Shown: piece after piece, positions 1 through 11,364 of the stretch
How positions within the stretch are numbered: the first letter of the stretch is position 1
How the letters are laid out: every line of letters begins with the position of its first letter
Source of the DNA: Acanthacorydalis orientalis
Taxonomy: Eukaryota; Arthropoda; Insecta; Megaloptera; Corydalidae
NCBI GenBank assembly: GCA_034766995.1
Contig: CM068322.1
Span: 20,045,745 to 20,109,744, forward strand
DNA length: 64,000 nucleotides
Reading direction: 5' to 3'
Notes under the pieces: model-generated
Told to the model about the DNA's origin: nothing
What the model saw: only the letters and a program-made list of their open reading frames with translations
Databases searched by the model: none
Position numbers and translations under genes: made by a program

Positions 1-195
1 ATATTGCTACTCAGTTGTTATACATATATATATATATTTATTAGTATGTTCATGTAATCATTCTCGCAGATAGATTGCAGTGTAGTTGTTTTATATATGA
101 GATAAACATTTTTGTGTACTATAGAAACCTCGATTCGAATAAATACCTCGACGTCATGGATTTTTTATTTTTAGTGAATAATTTTGATTTTATAT
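1..195 (+). repeat. Dispersed repeat, copy 1 (left edge of window)
   Basis: This stretch matches 44,575-44,792 in the same orientation. Shared landmarks, in order, are a short (TA)n run, ttattagtatgtt, atgtaa followed by a cattnt-gcag segment, gattgca, ttttatata, the stretch catagaaac/tatagaaac, cgacgtcat, and a closing gataatt/gaataatt before another (TA) run. The copies differ by many substitutions and small indels, so they are old. The left end may lie outside the window. No ORF or recognisable protein is inside. The family is not identified; the GC-rich hairpin beside the other copy raises the possibility of a Helitron-like element. Confidence 0.6.
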
Positions 196-3100
196 ATATA
201 GAGAGATATATTAAAATTGTCCATTGAATATTTATGTAAATGTTAAAGGAAATATATATAATAATGATACGTAATTAATTATTCTTAATGCAAATATTTT
301 GAATATTTATTCATATTGAAACTAAATAGGAGTAATTTGGTTGTGTGTAATTGATATAATTTCATATTTAAGCAATATCATCAGTTCAAATTTTCTTAAT
401 TATGAACAATTTGATTTTTGATTAAAAAATATATTACCTTGTTTGTATCATATGTTGGTAGACATTGTAATTAATTTGTTTTGTTTCTATTTCTTCAGTT
501 AGATATTTGATATATTTTTTATATAGATGTTTAGATAAGGGTTTGAACATTTATTTGTAGGGAGGAAAATAAATTAAAAAGATTTAATATATTTAAATAA
601 GATATATGCTACTTTTATACTAGCTAAATTAGGTTACATGTTTAAAGATAATGCTTAAAAACACATAAAACATGGATGAGCAACTTCTTCGATAATAACA
701 GCCACATTTAATACCTTTCATACATTTTTGAATGTCGAAGAGCCGCAGAAAATATTATTTTAAAATTTTGTTTATAAATAATAAAAAATACAACTGTATA
801 GTGGTTCTGTTTACCAAAGCAGAATATGTTTAATGTGTGCTCGTTGAAGACTTGGATTGGATCTTTATTTTTGCAGTTAATAGTTTAAAATTTAGCTACC
901 GATTACTACTGTAGATTATTAGTATAAAAGTTTAGGAAAAATGGCAATGAAACTTAATATTGTCTCGTGAGAGAATACCTTTGGGAAATGCATGCCGCTC
1001 GCGAGTCGCAGTTTTTCTCCCGTTGACATAAAACATTAACGAATGAATAAATCAGTAAAAAAATTAATTAATTATTATCATAAATAAAGAAATTAATAAA
1101 TGAAAATATATTATCAATAACTGAATTTATAGACACAATTATTATTGCTTTTGATTTTCATAACAAGAAGATAAAAATAGATAGTAACTATACATTTCTT
1201 TAATTACTTATTTTATTATTAGATTATAAATTTTGTTTCAACTTCTGTTGGTTAACTGATTAAATCCTTGGAACAAGTTACAATAAAGATAATTAAAACT
1301 TTTGTTATAATCGAAAAATATATCCACTAGTTTATCAACTAACGTTTTGAGAAGTTTTATTAAACGTTTTAACGTTTTATTAACATAATACGATTATATA
1401 TTTCAACGTTGTATTGTGAAATTTCTATTCATTACAATTAGTATAGCGTTTCTGAACACATTAAGGAAAGGTAATTAAAGTGTTATGTTTGTGTATAGGC
1501 AAGTAAACATACACAGCAGCTGTTAAATATTTGAATATTATTATTATTATGTAATTAATTTAATTTAGAAACAAACGTTTGTTCTTGTGAATTTAGTTTT
1601 TTGTGTTTTTTTGTATAACTGCATTTGAATTATTTTATTTCAATTTATTGTTTACTTTGAAGCTTTGAAATGTATTTGTTTTTCATTCAAACAAATTAAT
1701 TTTGGTATGAATTATAAACATATATAGATTTTATATATTTCTATCTCAGATATATTGAATATATTTGTTCTTCACTAAAATTTAACATTATGTAAGGAAA
1801 TGATCATTGCTGTACTTAAAAAGCCGAAATTAATGTATTTTTTTATTGAGATAATTTATTTTAAATTTGTTAATGTATTTAATCTTTTTTATAGTTTCTG
1901 AGATTTTTAATGAAAATAAAAAAGGCTCACATGGGCCAGTGTCATTCATATATATATGTGCACACATATTTTATATTATAAAATGAAGAGAATGAATTTT
2001 ATATTATATATATATATATATATATATTATGAATGAAAAAAAATGAGAGAAGTAAATAATTAATTGCTAATATTTATTATCACAAAGTTTATCTAATATT
2101 GATAAATTCAAATTACATATTAAGTAAAAAAAAACAAAGCTAAATTATAGACTTTCTAATAAATTATTTATATACTAAGATAATTCTTAAAAAATTAATG
2201 TCAACCAGACATAATAAACAGGATGTGTATTAATATACAATGACATCAAGATAACTATATATTTCAGTCAAAGAGATTGTGAAAGATAATTTCTCCTTCT
2301 CTATTTATGTGTATATATATATATATATATATGCATAAATTAATTTTGTTTCAGTAGCTTGAGGTTCATAGTAAGATCAAAACAAAGTTTACTGTTGCTG
2401 TTGAATATTCACTTTGATTAATTTTACACTATAAATATTTTCCTTTCTGTGATGTACGTCCTACTCATAAAATTTAAAAATATTTATTTATTCGTTTTGT
2501 AACTCATATAATAATTATATAATCAACCATTTAGAGAGCAGAGATGTTAAATATGAAAAATGTGTTAAATTAATAGAAGTGTTAAACTTGTAAAAGTGAT
2601 CTTGGGAATAGAAAAACTAACATAATTAAGCTCTGTACAAAATTGAAATTATAAATAATGTTATATAAGTTCTAAAATAAATAATTTAACAATTCTGGTC
2701 AAGAGTATATACTTTTTTAAATTATATACATCGTACAGACATTGTTATTAATTATAATATATTATAAATTTATAAATATTATAAATTTTAAATTATTCAT
2801 TTAGAGATTGATATTAATTATTTATTACTTCGTAAGACTTGCTTCATTATATTAAATTTGAGGATGGATATTTGGATATTGAGTTTAATGCTCAACATGC
2901 ATTTTTTTGGTCCCTGATGTATGAATCAATTTATAATCTTATGAAAATGGGAGTTATGTTAGGCGAACGATTATTAATGAATTAATACCAAATACGAATT
3001 TATTAATATTTCGTGTTAATTCTTTAAGAAATATATTTTATTAAAGATACATTTCAAAGGATAATCTGTCCATTAAAAAAATAAATTTCATTAAATACTT

Positions 3101-6100
3101 AAGTAAGAAAATTACATCATTATAAAGTTTTTAGTATTGTGAAAAAATGAGTTTCGTAAAGAAATGTTTAATTCCTTAATCAAAAAAAATGATCAAAAAT
3201 ATTGAATAGTGCATTTAAAAGGAATAAATCATCCTTGGAGTGCCAAGAGACAGATTGGCGATGTTATTGATATCAAAGTGGATATAAGCAAAAATCGAAA
3301 TGTTTAATGATCTATTATGGATACGATTAGAAACGGATTTATAATTTGTGAAAGAGTGAAAAATTAATATCTCAAATAAAATTATACATATAAAAACATT
3401 TTAGCATTTTCTAATTATGAACATAATAAAGAATATAGAATAATCATTTTCGTGATTCTATCTAAACTTACTCTTTAAATTAATTTTTCATATTCTTAAG
3501 CTTAAAAAAATATTAAATACTACACTTCTAATCACTTTAAGATATTGTTTACTTATAGTTTGGTACCAGTATCATCACTTTGACCTTTATGATACATGAA
3601 AATATGATTTTATAGATTTTTCAGTAAATTAGTGCTCCTAAAATAATGGCGTTGTCATTGAAATCCGAAAAAGCAAAAATCAAAAAGACCAGTAATTAAT
3701 ATTGAATATTTATATAAATAGAATTATTCCACCATACAATATAGAATATTTTTGATAAGAATAAATTTTAGTAGTTTCTAGGGTAAAAATAAGAAAATAA
3801 TTTGTGAAAGAAATATATTTTAAATAATTTGAAAAATAAAAATGAAATAAAGTAACCAAATACTCTGCTTCCTTATTATAAAAATGTTGACATATTTCAA
3901 ACCTAAGACTAATTACTAGTAAACAAATTATATTCAATTTATACCATGTCGTTATTCTCGTGATGTTTTTAAATTCAAAAAAGTAATTTATGAAAACATT
4001 TCTTTTTTATTGATAAATGTTTATATACTATACATTTATATGAAAAAATGACAAGTTGAAAAACAACATTTCATTTGAGATATCAAAAGTTAACGAAAAT
4101 ATTTACTTTATTTTTAAAAAGAATTCATGTTATTAAATATGCCACTATTTCAAAAAGATATCTTTTCAATAAGATATAACAGGAAGTACAGTTTCGAAGC
4201 GAAACAGTATAATGAAAAACAACATAAAAAAAGTTGTTTTTTACATTATTAATAAATTAATTATTCCATATTAAATGATTTCATTAAAAAAAATATTCCA
4301 ACATTAATACACAAGAATTTTTTTATAAAACTTACTGTTTTAGTTTTTCACTATGTTAATAAATTTAAATATGTTTAAGTTAATATAATAAAAAAATATT
4401 TATAAAATTACTACTTTATTAATAAAAAAAATAATATATACTTATTAAAAAATAAAATGTATATTAATATAAATATATATATATATATATATAAATATAT
4501 ATAAAAATGTTGTTTTGTGAACACTTCTGTCATATATTCACATAAACGAGGACACTTAAAAATCTACTTAGTTTAATTGAAAAGAAACGAAACATATATA
4601 AATAATGAGATCTGTTTGAAATATCACAAAGTTGAAATCCTTCCTTTGAAAACAACTATGTAAGATTGTGTATAATAAAGTGAGCGTATTTTTACGAACA
4701 TGCCGAATTATTTAACGTTCTAAGCATTTCATAAGACATTTACGTACCGTGACCTGTAGTGTTTTCCATTTATTTTCCTTCAATTCTATTCATATTTTAC
4801 ACAATTCCGGCATTCATTTGTCGGTTTTGGTCTTGTAGCACATTTCATTCATGGTTGTATTTACCAGTGCTTGTTTTATATTTTTTACCTTCAAAAAGAA
4901 ATCGTCTGTGATTTTTTTATAATGAAATATATCATTTTAGTTTATCTAAAAAGAATATATTAATTTTAGTATTTTATTTTTAACTCATTTCGTTATACAT
5001 GTATAATTGTATTTATTGGTTCTTATTAAAAAAAAATATTCTTTTGAAGTATTGTTTTATATCTGGATGTATTTATATAAATAATTACGAAAAGAAAAAA
5101 ATGTTTGTTTTAAATAAATATGCTGTATGAAGATATGTATTTCTTAATTAATTAAAGTGTATGTACGTTACGGAATTATGTTTTTGAAGTATTTTTTTCT
5201 TCAAATGAATGTTTTGAATATTACTGATCAAGAGATGAAGAGATTATTATGAGAAAAAAATAAACATGTTTCGTTGTTAATTATAATCGTGTTTATCATA
5301 ATTAGTTGTTAATAATTTTTTTTAATACGTATGATTGTTTTTATAAATGATATTTTTAGATAAATTCATAAAATCATTTTTTCTTTACTTTCGTACAGAG
5401 ACTTTTTAAAATGATAAAATTGATATCAATTTCTATATAAGTATTAAAATATTTAAGAATTTTTATCAAGTGTTTGATCATTGACTAAAAGACTATTTTC
5501 TTGAAAGAACCGGCAGATTTCAGCATCTTAATTTTGTGAAGAGGATAGTATTACTATCAAAACACATAAAAAGCAATAAAGAAAGATCAATAATTGGTTA
5601 TTAAATATTTTTGATTAAAAAAATGTGTTTATGGTTATGGAGTGGGAAAAAAATTATTTTCAAAAGTAAATTTAGTTATTCTGTCAAAGCTATGTAGTAG
5701 TTTTTTTTTTGGATAATGATTAGATGTAACAAAGAGTTTCTGTTGTAGTAAAACATTTAAATATTAACTGTATATCTTAACAGTTATTAACACTGTCTCC
5801 TGTGATTGCTAGTTAGTTGCTAGCATTGATAATTTTATCATGACAACAATTAAAATATAATTGTTGTGCCGACGTCTCTTGTTAGTGAGACAGTCACTCT
5901 CGATATGTTCGGTTGTGTAGATGCTGGATATTCAATAAAATAGTTTTCATGCTAATGAATTAGTTTAGTTAATTTATACGCCTACAATTCATCAACAGTT
6001 TCAATTAAGAAAATAAATTACTTTATTGCGATTGATATATTAATACTTCTTTTGTATTTGGTGGTATATTTTTTCAACGCTTTTTTTTTCTAAACAATAT

Positions 6101-6400
6101 TTCATATTGTTTAGATCTATTCTATTTAAACTATTATATTAAAATCGGTTGTATTCTAATCTTTTACGTCAATATTATTTTTTTAGGTAGACTTGACTAC
6201 AAGAAACGTAGTCTTAAAAAATCTAATAAGAAAAAGTGTTAATGGTTCTCTTTTTCATGTAGTTATAATAAATATAGTTTCAAAAAAATCAATGAGATTA
6301 AGAAAAATAAGATAATTCAAAGGTTGTCTTCTTCAAATAGTATTCGGTGGCTCTAATACACTCCTCTGTTATCTCTTTCCAGGCGTGAATACATTTTTGA
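196..6400. other. AT-rich stretch without a recognisable gene
   Basis: I read both strands and found no protein family, splice-consistent coding exon or RNA gene. The longest ORF, 75 codons on the minus strand at 3,710-3,937, is low-complexity (Phe/Ile/Tyr-rich) and matches nothing I know. Short (TA)n runs sit at 2,001-2,029, 2,311-2,333 and 4,470-4,502. A small CpG-rich spot is at 985-1,010. A perfect hairpin lies at 6,089-6,115 and is listed separately. Confidence 0.6.
6089..6115. repeat. Perfect short hairpin, 12-bp arms
   Basis: TCTAAACAATAT at 6,089-6,100 is followed by a 3-base loop (ttc) and the exact reverse complement ATATTGTTTAGA at 6,104-6,115. It is not simple TA repeat. It could form a cruciform in DNA or a stem in RNA. 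There is no nearby gene or run of T that would give it a known role. Confidence 0.6.
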
Positions 6401-6462
6401 ACAATATATAGGAATATTTTTAGTTATTCTAGCAATAAGATATTTCATGTGTTTCAATATAC

Positions 6463-6465
<3 letters not shown>

Positions 6466-6507
<42 letters not shown>
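6466..6507. repeat. (TA)n microsatellite
   Basis: An uninterrupted AT dinucleotide run of about 42 bases. Confidence 0.95.
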
Positions 6508-6510
<3 letters not shown>

Positions 6511-6780
6511 TTTCGATTTAGGAAAGATAGATATTGTCAATAGAAGACTTCATTGAAGGTTTGTTCTGGAATACCTGTGACAAAATTAGTTTAAATGCTA
6601 AAAAAATAATATTAATTCCCTACATTAAATTTCTATTTCACAATTTTTTGGCTACGATGATACTTTTTACATAAATGGGACCAAACATATGGTATTTATT
6701 CGATTTGAACACGTGAGTACCTATTAGTCATGAAAAATCATACTAGAATCTGACATTTTTTTTATTATTGTACAAGATAT

Positions 6781-7149
6781 TAGTTTTCGAACTTTGTCGA
6801 CTCACGGAACCCTAAAAATTAAAAAAAATTACTACCATCCACAGAAAACTCGAAATGCATACCACACAAATTTTGAAAGTTAACTGTCTTACATGACCAA
6901 ATTTTATTATTTATATTTAATTGATCGGAGTCGTAATATGTACTCATTAATAGTTTTACTGCATAATAATATGATATAATACGTATTTATAGAAATAAAT
7001 GACATTATTATAAGTTAACTATTTTGATTTTATTATCTTTTCGGGGTTTTCTTCGAAAATTACATCGATTTTTGATTTTGACTCACGGAACTCCTGAAGA
7101 GGTGGCCCGGAATCCTACGGTTCCCCGGAACACAGTTTGAAGAACACTG
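6781..7149 (-). mobile_element. Short hAT-like element (non-autonomous), degraded
   Basis: Read on the minus strand, the right edge starts CAGTGTTCTTCAAACTGTG and continues into a GGAACC/GGATTCC motif. The left edge ends with GGTTCCGTGAGTCGAC and then AAAGTTCGAAAACTA. Sequences of the type CAGTGTT-CTCAAACTGTGTTCC at one end and GTTCCGTGAG-AAAGTTTGAGAAC at the other are typical of insect hAT ends (family knowledge). The two edges form an imperfect inverted pair about 15-20 bp long. No transposase is encoded in the 369 bp, so this would be a non-autonomous copy. I see no convincing 8-bp target duplication, which fits an old insertion or an imprecise boundary. Confidence 0.5.
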
Positions 7150-8186
7150 GTATAGGCTAATATTTTCTCGTTCAATTTTATTTCTGTTTTTAGAAGACTT
7201 TCTTTATTTATTGATATAAACATATGATATTTTGTACAATTTAGATTTTACTGTTTGTGCAGAAAACAGACCTGAACATTTATCTGGGAATTTATTCTGT
7301 TTTATTATAGTATTACTGTTTAGTAGCACAATAATAATTAAATGTTTATATATTTAAATATTTGAAATTTATATTGTTCTCTGCATACGAAATGAGAATT
7401 TTTTAAAATACTAAATTTTTTCACACATTTTATTATGATGTGTTAATACTGATGACAAATATGGTTGTAAAATAAATCCTTTAGCAATAAAAAGAGCTTA
7501 TTCTCATCCTTCTAACCACTACCTGTTATACGTGGTAGGATACAACCCATAAAATTTATTGGCTACACGTTCTTGTCGAACAATCTGTACGTGACTATTT
7601 CGTCGGTGCTTTTAACTTTAGAAAATTTGTTCCAGGACTTAATCATTTTCTATTCATTGGATAGATTTTGATTGTTAATGTTGATATATTTTCTTATTGC
7701 TTTTATAAAAATAAAATATTGAATTTCTTACTTAAAATGTATTTTTTTTAGTTTCAAGTTTTATTCATTCATCTTATTTAGTATCAACTTTGTTACAACT
7801 TTTATTTCATAAACCTATTTAAAGTTAATAAAAAGTATTCAATAAAAACAATATTCAAGTTGCATATCATAGTTTGTTCTGTTGAATAATGTCAACAAAA
7901 TTGATATTCATTCACAACACATTCGTACGTGTTGCTGAATATAAGTGTCATTAATAACAAATTTAGATACGATAATGTAGAGGATAATAAATTTTAACAA
8001 ATTATTGATTGTTTTCATTTCAACAGAGCTTAAACTGAATTAATTGTTATTGGAATCGTATATACGATTTGTTTCAATTTATGTAGAGAGATAATTCAAT
8101 AGAAAAATAGATGAAGAGATTAATTCAAAATGGTATTTAGTGAAAATTTATAAAGAAAATAGTATATTATATAAAGTGTATATAAT

Positions 8187-8198
8187 TTATATATATGC

Positions 8199-8256
<58 letters not shown>

Positions 8257-8259
8257 ATT
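8187..8259. repeat. (TA)n microsatellite with TG/CA interruptions
   Basis: AT dinucleotide run broken by gcat, aaat and gtat steps. Confidence 0.9.
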
Positions 8260-8399
8260 AATGTATAGTTATTTTTTATATATTTACAATTTTGTTTAAA
8301 AATTAATGTCAGATTCTAATGACTATAGTTGTTATTAAACTGCAAATAACCAACTAACTATGAAACTAATTTTAAAAAAGAACATTCCTTTAGTTGATA

Positions 8400-8534
8400 T
8401 TAAGTTGTTAGGAAAATAATTGCGGTTTTATTTTCTCAATTCTAACCTTATTTTTTTCAATGAAAGTGTTAGTTCATCGTGTTAATAGAAGTTTAAAGTC
8501 CATTTTCGGTCTGTATTTTGGTAATATTGACTTT

Positions 8535-8540
<6 letters not shown>
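8400..8540 (+). mobile_element. Mariner family A, 5' end fragment
   Basis: The start ttaagttgttaggaaaataa, preceded by TA at 8,398-8,399, matches the left terminal repeat of the copies at 11,365 and 31,194. The next 120 bases follow those copies through the landmarks ttgcggtttt, the ttcatcgtgtt motif, gtattttggtaa and gactttggttta. Homology stops exactly where a (TA)n run begins, at the point where the other copies read ggttttattatta. Nothing beyond the microsatellite resembles the rest of the element. It encodes no protein. Confidence 0.75.
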
Positions 8541-8586
<46 letters not shown>

Positions 8587-8590
8587 ATAT
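8538..8590. repeat. (TA)n microsatellite abutting a mariner fragment
   Basis: AT run of about 50 bases, interrupted by one tac step, starting at the last base of homology of the adjacent mariner fragment. Confidence 0.9.
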
Positions 8591-9357
8591 ATTCATGCAA
8601 GTTAGTTTAGATGATGATTTCATATAATATATTTATTTTAAATTTTATATTTAAAATTACGATAATCAGTTAAGATTTGTAAATAAAATATAGGCATATT
8701 TTTTGAAATAAGTACCGATATCTAAAAAAGTTGATATCTATAAATTAAATAGATGTAGAAAAGTACCTTAATAAAGACTATAAAATATACTGAGAGAAGT
8801 AAAATTTATAGTTTAATTTTTATCCATTTTAATATTGTCTATTTTAAGCCTAGTTTTTAAATAAAAAAAATAAAGCAAATTAATTAGAGAAAAACAATAA
8901 TTTATCTTCTATAATTAAAATTATTAGTTATGTGAAAGTACAGAATCATATCAAATAATTGTGTTATAAACGTATATACTAAAAATGAAAAAAAAATAAT
9001 AAACAAGAATTTTAATGAAGTTGATATTTCATTTCTTAATTAAAAATTTTAATTATTCCTATTCCATTTTATGCATAAAAAAAGTTTAGTCGAAAAATAA
9101 CTATTTATAAAGCTATGCTACAACATATTTAAATATATGACTTCAATTGAAATTGAAACCTATATATGAAATGATGACGATGAGGTGAACATTTTTTTTA
9201 TGTACAAATCCCGAATAAAACCAGAACCTTAGGGATATCTCTTTACAGAAAATAACGCATATACATAAAACATATAACAAAGCTTTACACAAAATGTGAA
9301 ATATGGTGAACATCAATACTTATAAACGGAAATTCTTTCTATATGAAATGTATACAT

Positions 9358-9383
9358 ACATATGTCCATATACATATATATAC

Positions 9384-9414
<31 letters not shown>

Positions 9415-9422
9415 CATATATA
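9358..9422. repeat. (TA)n microsatellite with CA steps
   Basis: Degenerate AT/AC dinucleotide run. It gives rise to a meaningless Ile-Tyr stretch in a 63-codon ORF at 9,303-9,494. Confidence 0.9.
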
Positions 9423-9504
9423 GGAACAGATGCATATAAAAGATCTATGTGCGTTTTATTCAATTTTTTGAATAATGTTTTAAGAAAAATATGAGTTTTA
9501 TTTA

Positions 9505-9629
9505 ACTGGCGCGAAGTTGGCATCTTTTTTTTCGAAAAAAAATAACTTTTGGAGTTCTGAATAAATTTAGTATAGTTATAGGGTTCCTGATAGGAATTTA
9601 AGAGTACTGGAGTTTAACACGAAAAAAAT
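9505..9629 (+). repeat. Left terminal inverted repeat of Mutator-like element
   Basis: About 125 bp that pairs with 10,409-10,533 in inverted orientation. Differences are a handful of substitutions and short indels in the poly-A/poly-T section. Confidence 0.8.
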
Positions 9630-9856
9630 CGAAAAAAACTTTCGGGGTGTTAACTTCACGCGGCACCATTATTTTCACTAAAGAGTTCTGAGAGTTTTTT
9701 TTCAATAGGAAAATGAGAGTTCTAGAGTTCTCAAATAATATTTCAGAGTTCTGGAAAATTAAAAAAAATTAAATAAATTTTTTTCATAATATCGGCAACT
9801 TATTTTTCTAAATATTGTTTTTTTTTTTAGAGTTTTGAGTAGATTTACAATAGTTC

Positions 9857-9920
9857 AAGGGTTTATGATAGGAATTTAAATCAGTTCTTGGGTTTATGAT
9901 AGGAATTTAAATCAGTTCAG
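9857..9920 (+). repeat. 31-bp direct duplication inside the Mutator-like element
   Basis: The segment gggtttatgataggaatt followed by taaatcagttc occurs twice, starting at 9,859 and 9,890 (period 31). It derives from the terminal-repeat motif GGTTCCTGATAGGAATTTAA. Confidence 0.7.
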
Positions 9921-9960
9921 TTCTTTGAAAAAAATTGAAAATTTTTTTTCACAATCACCA

Positions 9961-10396
9961 TGATCACGCATAAAATACAGAGTTCCGAGGAGTTTGAACG
10001 TGAGTTCCGGCTATATCTGGAATAGTTCTGAAGGGCGCTGGCGTTTTTTCAGTTGATTTTGAAAACTCCGGAGTGTTAGGGGATAAGAAACCGGGCGAGA
10101 TTGTTAATTTGTCGAAATTGCAAACACGGGTCTTGATCACGTGAAAAATACGAAGTTCCGAGGAATTCTAATGAGAGTTTTAGCTAGATCTGGAATAGTT
10201 CTGAAGGATGCTAACGTTTTTTCAGTCGTTTTCGAAAAATCCGAGGTGGTAGGGGATAAGAAACCGGACGAGATTGTTAATTTGTCGAAATTGCAAACTA
10301 GAACGTTGATCACGCGAAAAATAGGGAGTTCCGAGGAGTTTTGACGTGAGTTCTGGCTAGATCTGGAATAGTTCTGAAGGATATTGACGTTTTTTT
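9961..10396 (+). repeat. 173-bp tandem repeat, about 2.5 units
   Basis: TGATCACG starts at 9,961, 10,134 and 10,307, an exact period of 173 bp twice. Each unit then runs through agttccgaggag/gaatt, tctggaatagttctgaag and gttttttcagt or gtttttttagt. The first two units also share aggggataagaaaccgg and gagattgttaatttgtcg; the third stops after about 89 bases. A 67-codon ORF at 10,141-10,344 lies across it. The unit length is not a multiple of three, and the matching frame of unit 1 is interrupted, so the ORF is unlikely to be a real gene. Confidence 0.85.
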
Positions 10397-10408
10397 AGTT
10401 GTAGACGT

Positions 10409-10533
10409 ATTTTTTTTCGTGTTAAACCCCAGAACTCTTAAATTCCTATCAGGAACCCAAGAACTATACTAAATTTACTCAGAACTCCAAAAAAATTTTT
10501 TTTCTGAAAAAAGGGGGCCAAACTCGCACCAGC
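10409..10533 (-). repeat. Right terminal inverted repeat of Mutator-like element
   Basis: Inverted partner of 9,505-9,629. It ends cgcaccagc immediately before the second copy of the 9-bp target duplication. Confidence 0.8.
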
Positions 10534-10771
10534 TTTTATTTATATTTTTTTTTTACTAAAAATCTTATTTATGATAGATTGTCTGATATTATATTTGTGA
10601 TATAAAATGTTACAAACAGGTACAAAAAGAATTTATTTTTCATCTTCAGATATTTATATATTTTACTTTGTTTGTGAGAAATTAATAAAGATAATTTGAA
10701 TAAAATTGTGTTGATGACTTTAACAAGATTGAATTTAAATTGAAATATTTATAGACCAATTGCGATATTAT

Positions 10772-10773
<2 letters not shown>

Positions 10774-10826
<53 letters not shown>
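10774..10826. repeat. (TA)n microsatellite
   Basis: Uninterrupted AT run of about 53 bases. Confidence 0.95.
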
Positions 10827-10829
<3 letters not shown>

Positions 10830-11364
10830 GGTATTCATTTAATAATAAAGCTCACGGAAATGAATTAAATTAATATATTTCAATTTACAATTTATACAAA
10901 TTCTGTGAAAGAGATAAAATATAAAGTATGCGTGTATGAAACAAATCTACTACTAACACGCTATTATATGGAATAATTATTTCTTTGTTGTATTGAAATT
11001 TGAAAATTATACGTTTTAAATTTCAAATGTTTTATATAAAAATTAAATTTGAATTCTTGATGACTAAAAAAAGACTTTCATCAATTTTAAAGACACATTA
11101 ATTATAAAGTGAATATTTTAGTTATTTATAGAAAATAATAACATATTGTTTATTTAAATCTATGTAATCTATATAAATGTATTTATCAAATATTTATACA
11201 TTATTTATAAATATTTATAGATGTGCAAGAGGTTATAATTATTAAAGTTATATCTAAATATCTATAATTATCTCAACACATCATATTTAATGATGTATTT
11301 AAAAGATAAACAGAACACTTTCTGAAGGTATATACAGAAATTATATTTAAGAATAGACAAAATA

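Larger units (their letters stand above)
9496..10542. mobile_element. Mutator-like (MULE-type) non-autonomous element with target duplication
   Basis: TTTTATTTA at 9,496-9,504 is repeated exactly at 10,534-10,542 and brackets a 1,029-bp unit (9,505-10,533). The unit has long inverted ends of about 125 bp: 9,505-9,629 and the reverse complement of 10,409-10,533. They begin CTGGCGCGAAGTTGGC and CTGGTGCGAGTTTGGC one base inside the duplication, and share GGAGTTCTGA, AAATTTAGTATAGTT, GGTTCCTGATAGGAATTTAA and TTTAACACGAAAAAAA. Long inverted repeats with a 9-bp duplication are the usual signature of Mutator-like elements (family knowledge); assignment by structure alone is an inference. Inside are a further degenerate copy of part of the terminal repeat (about 9,826-9,890) and 173-bp tandem repeats. 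It is more G+C-rich than its flanks and has no transposase, so it would need one supplied in trans. A foldback or other cut-and-paste family with 9-bp duplications is an alternative. Confidence 0.72.

Noticed and set aside
10141..10344. 67-codon ORF with charged residues inside the Mutator-like element
   Set aside because: It lies across a 173-bp tandem repeat. The equivalent frame of the neighbouring unit is interrupted, and 173 is not a multiple of three.
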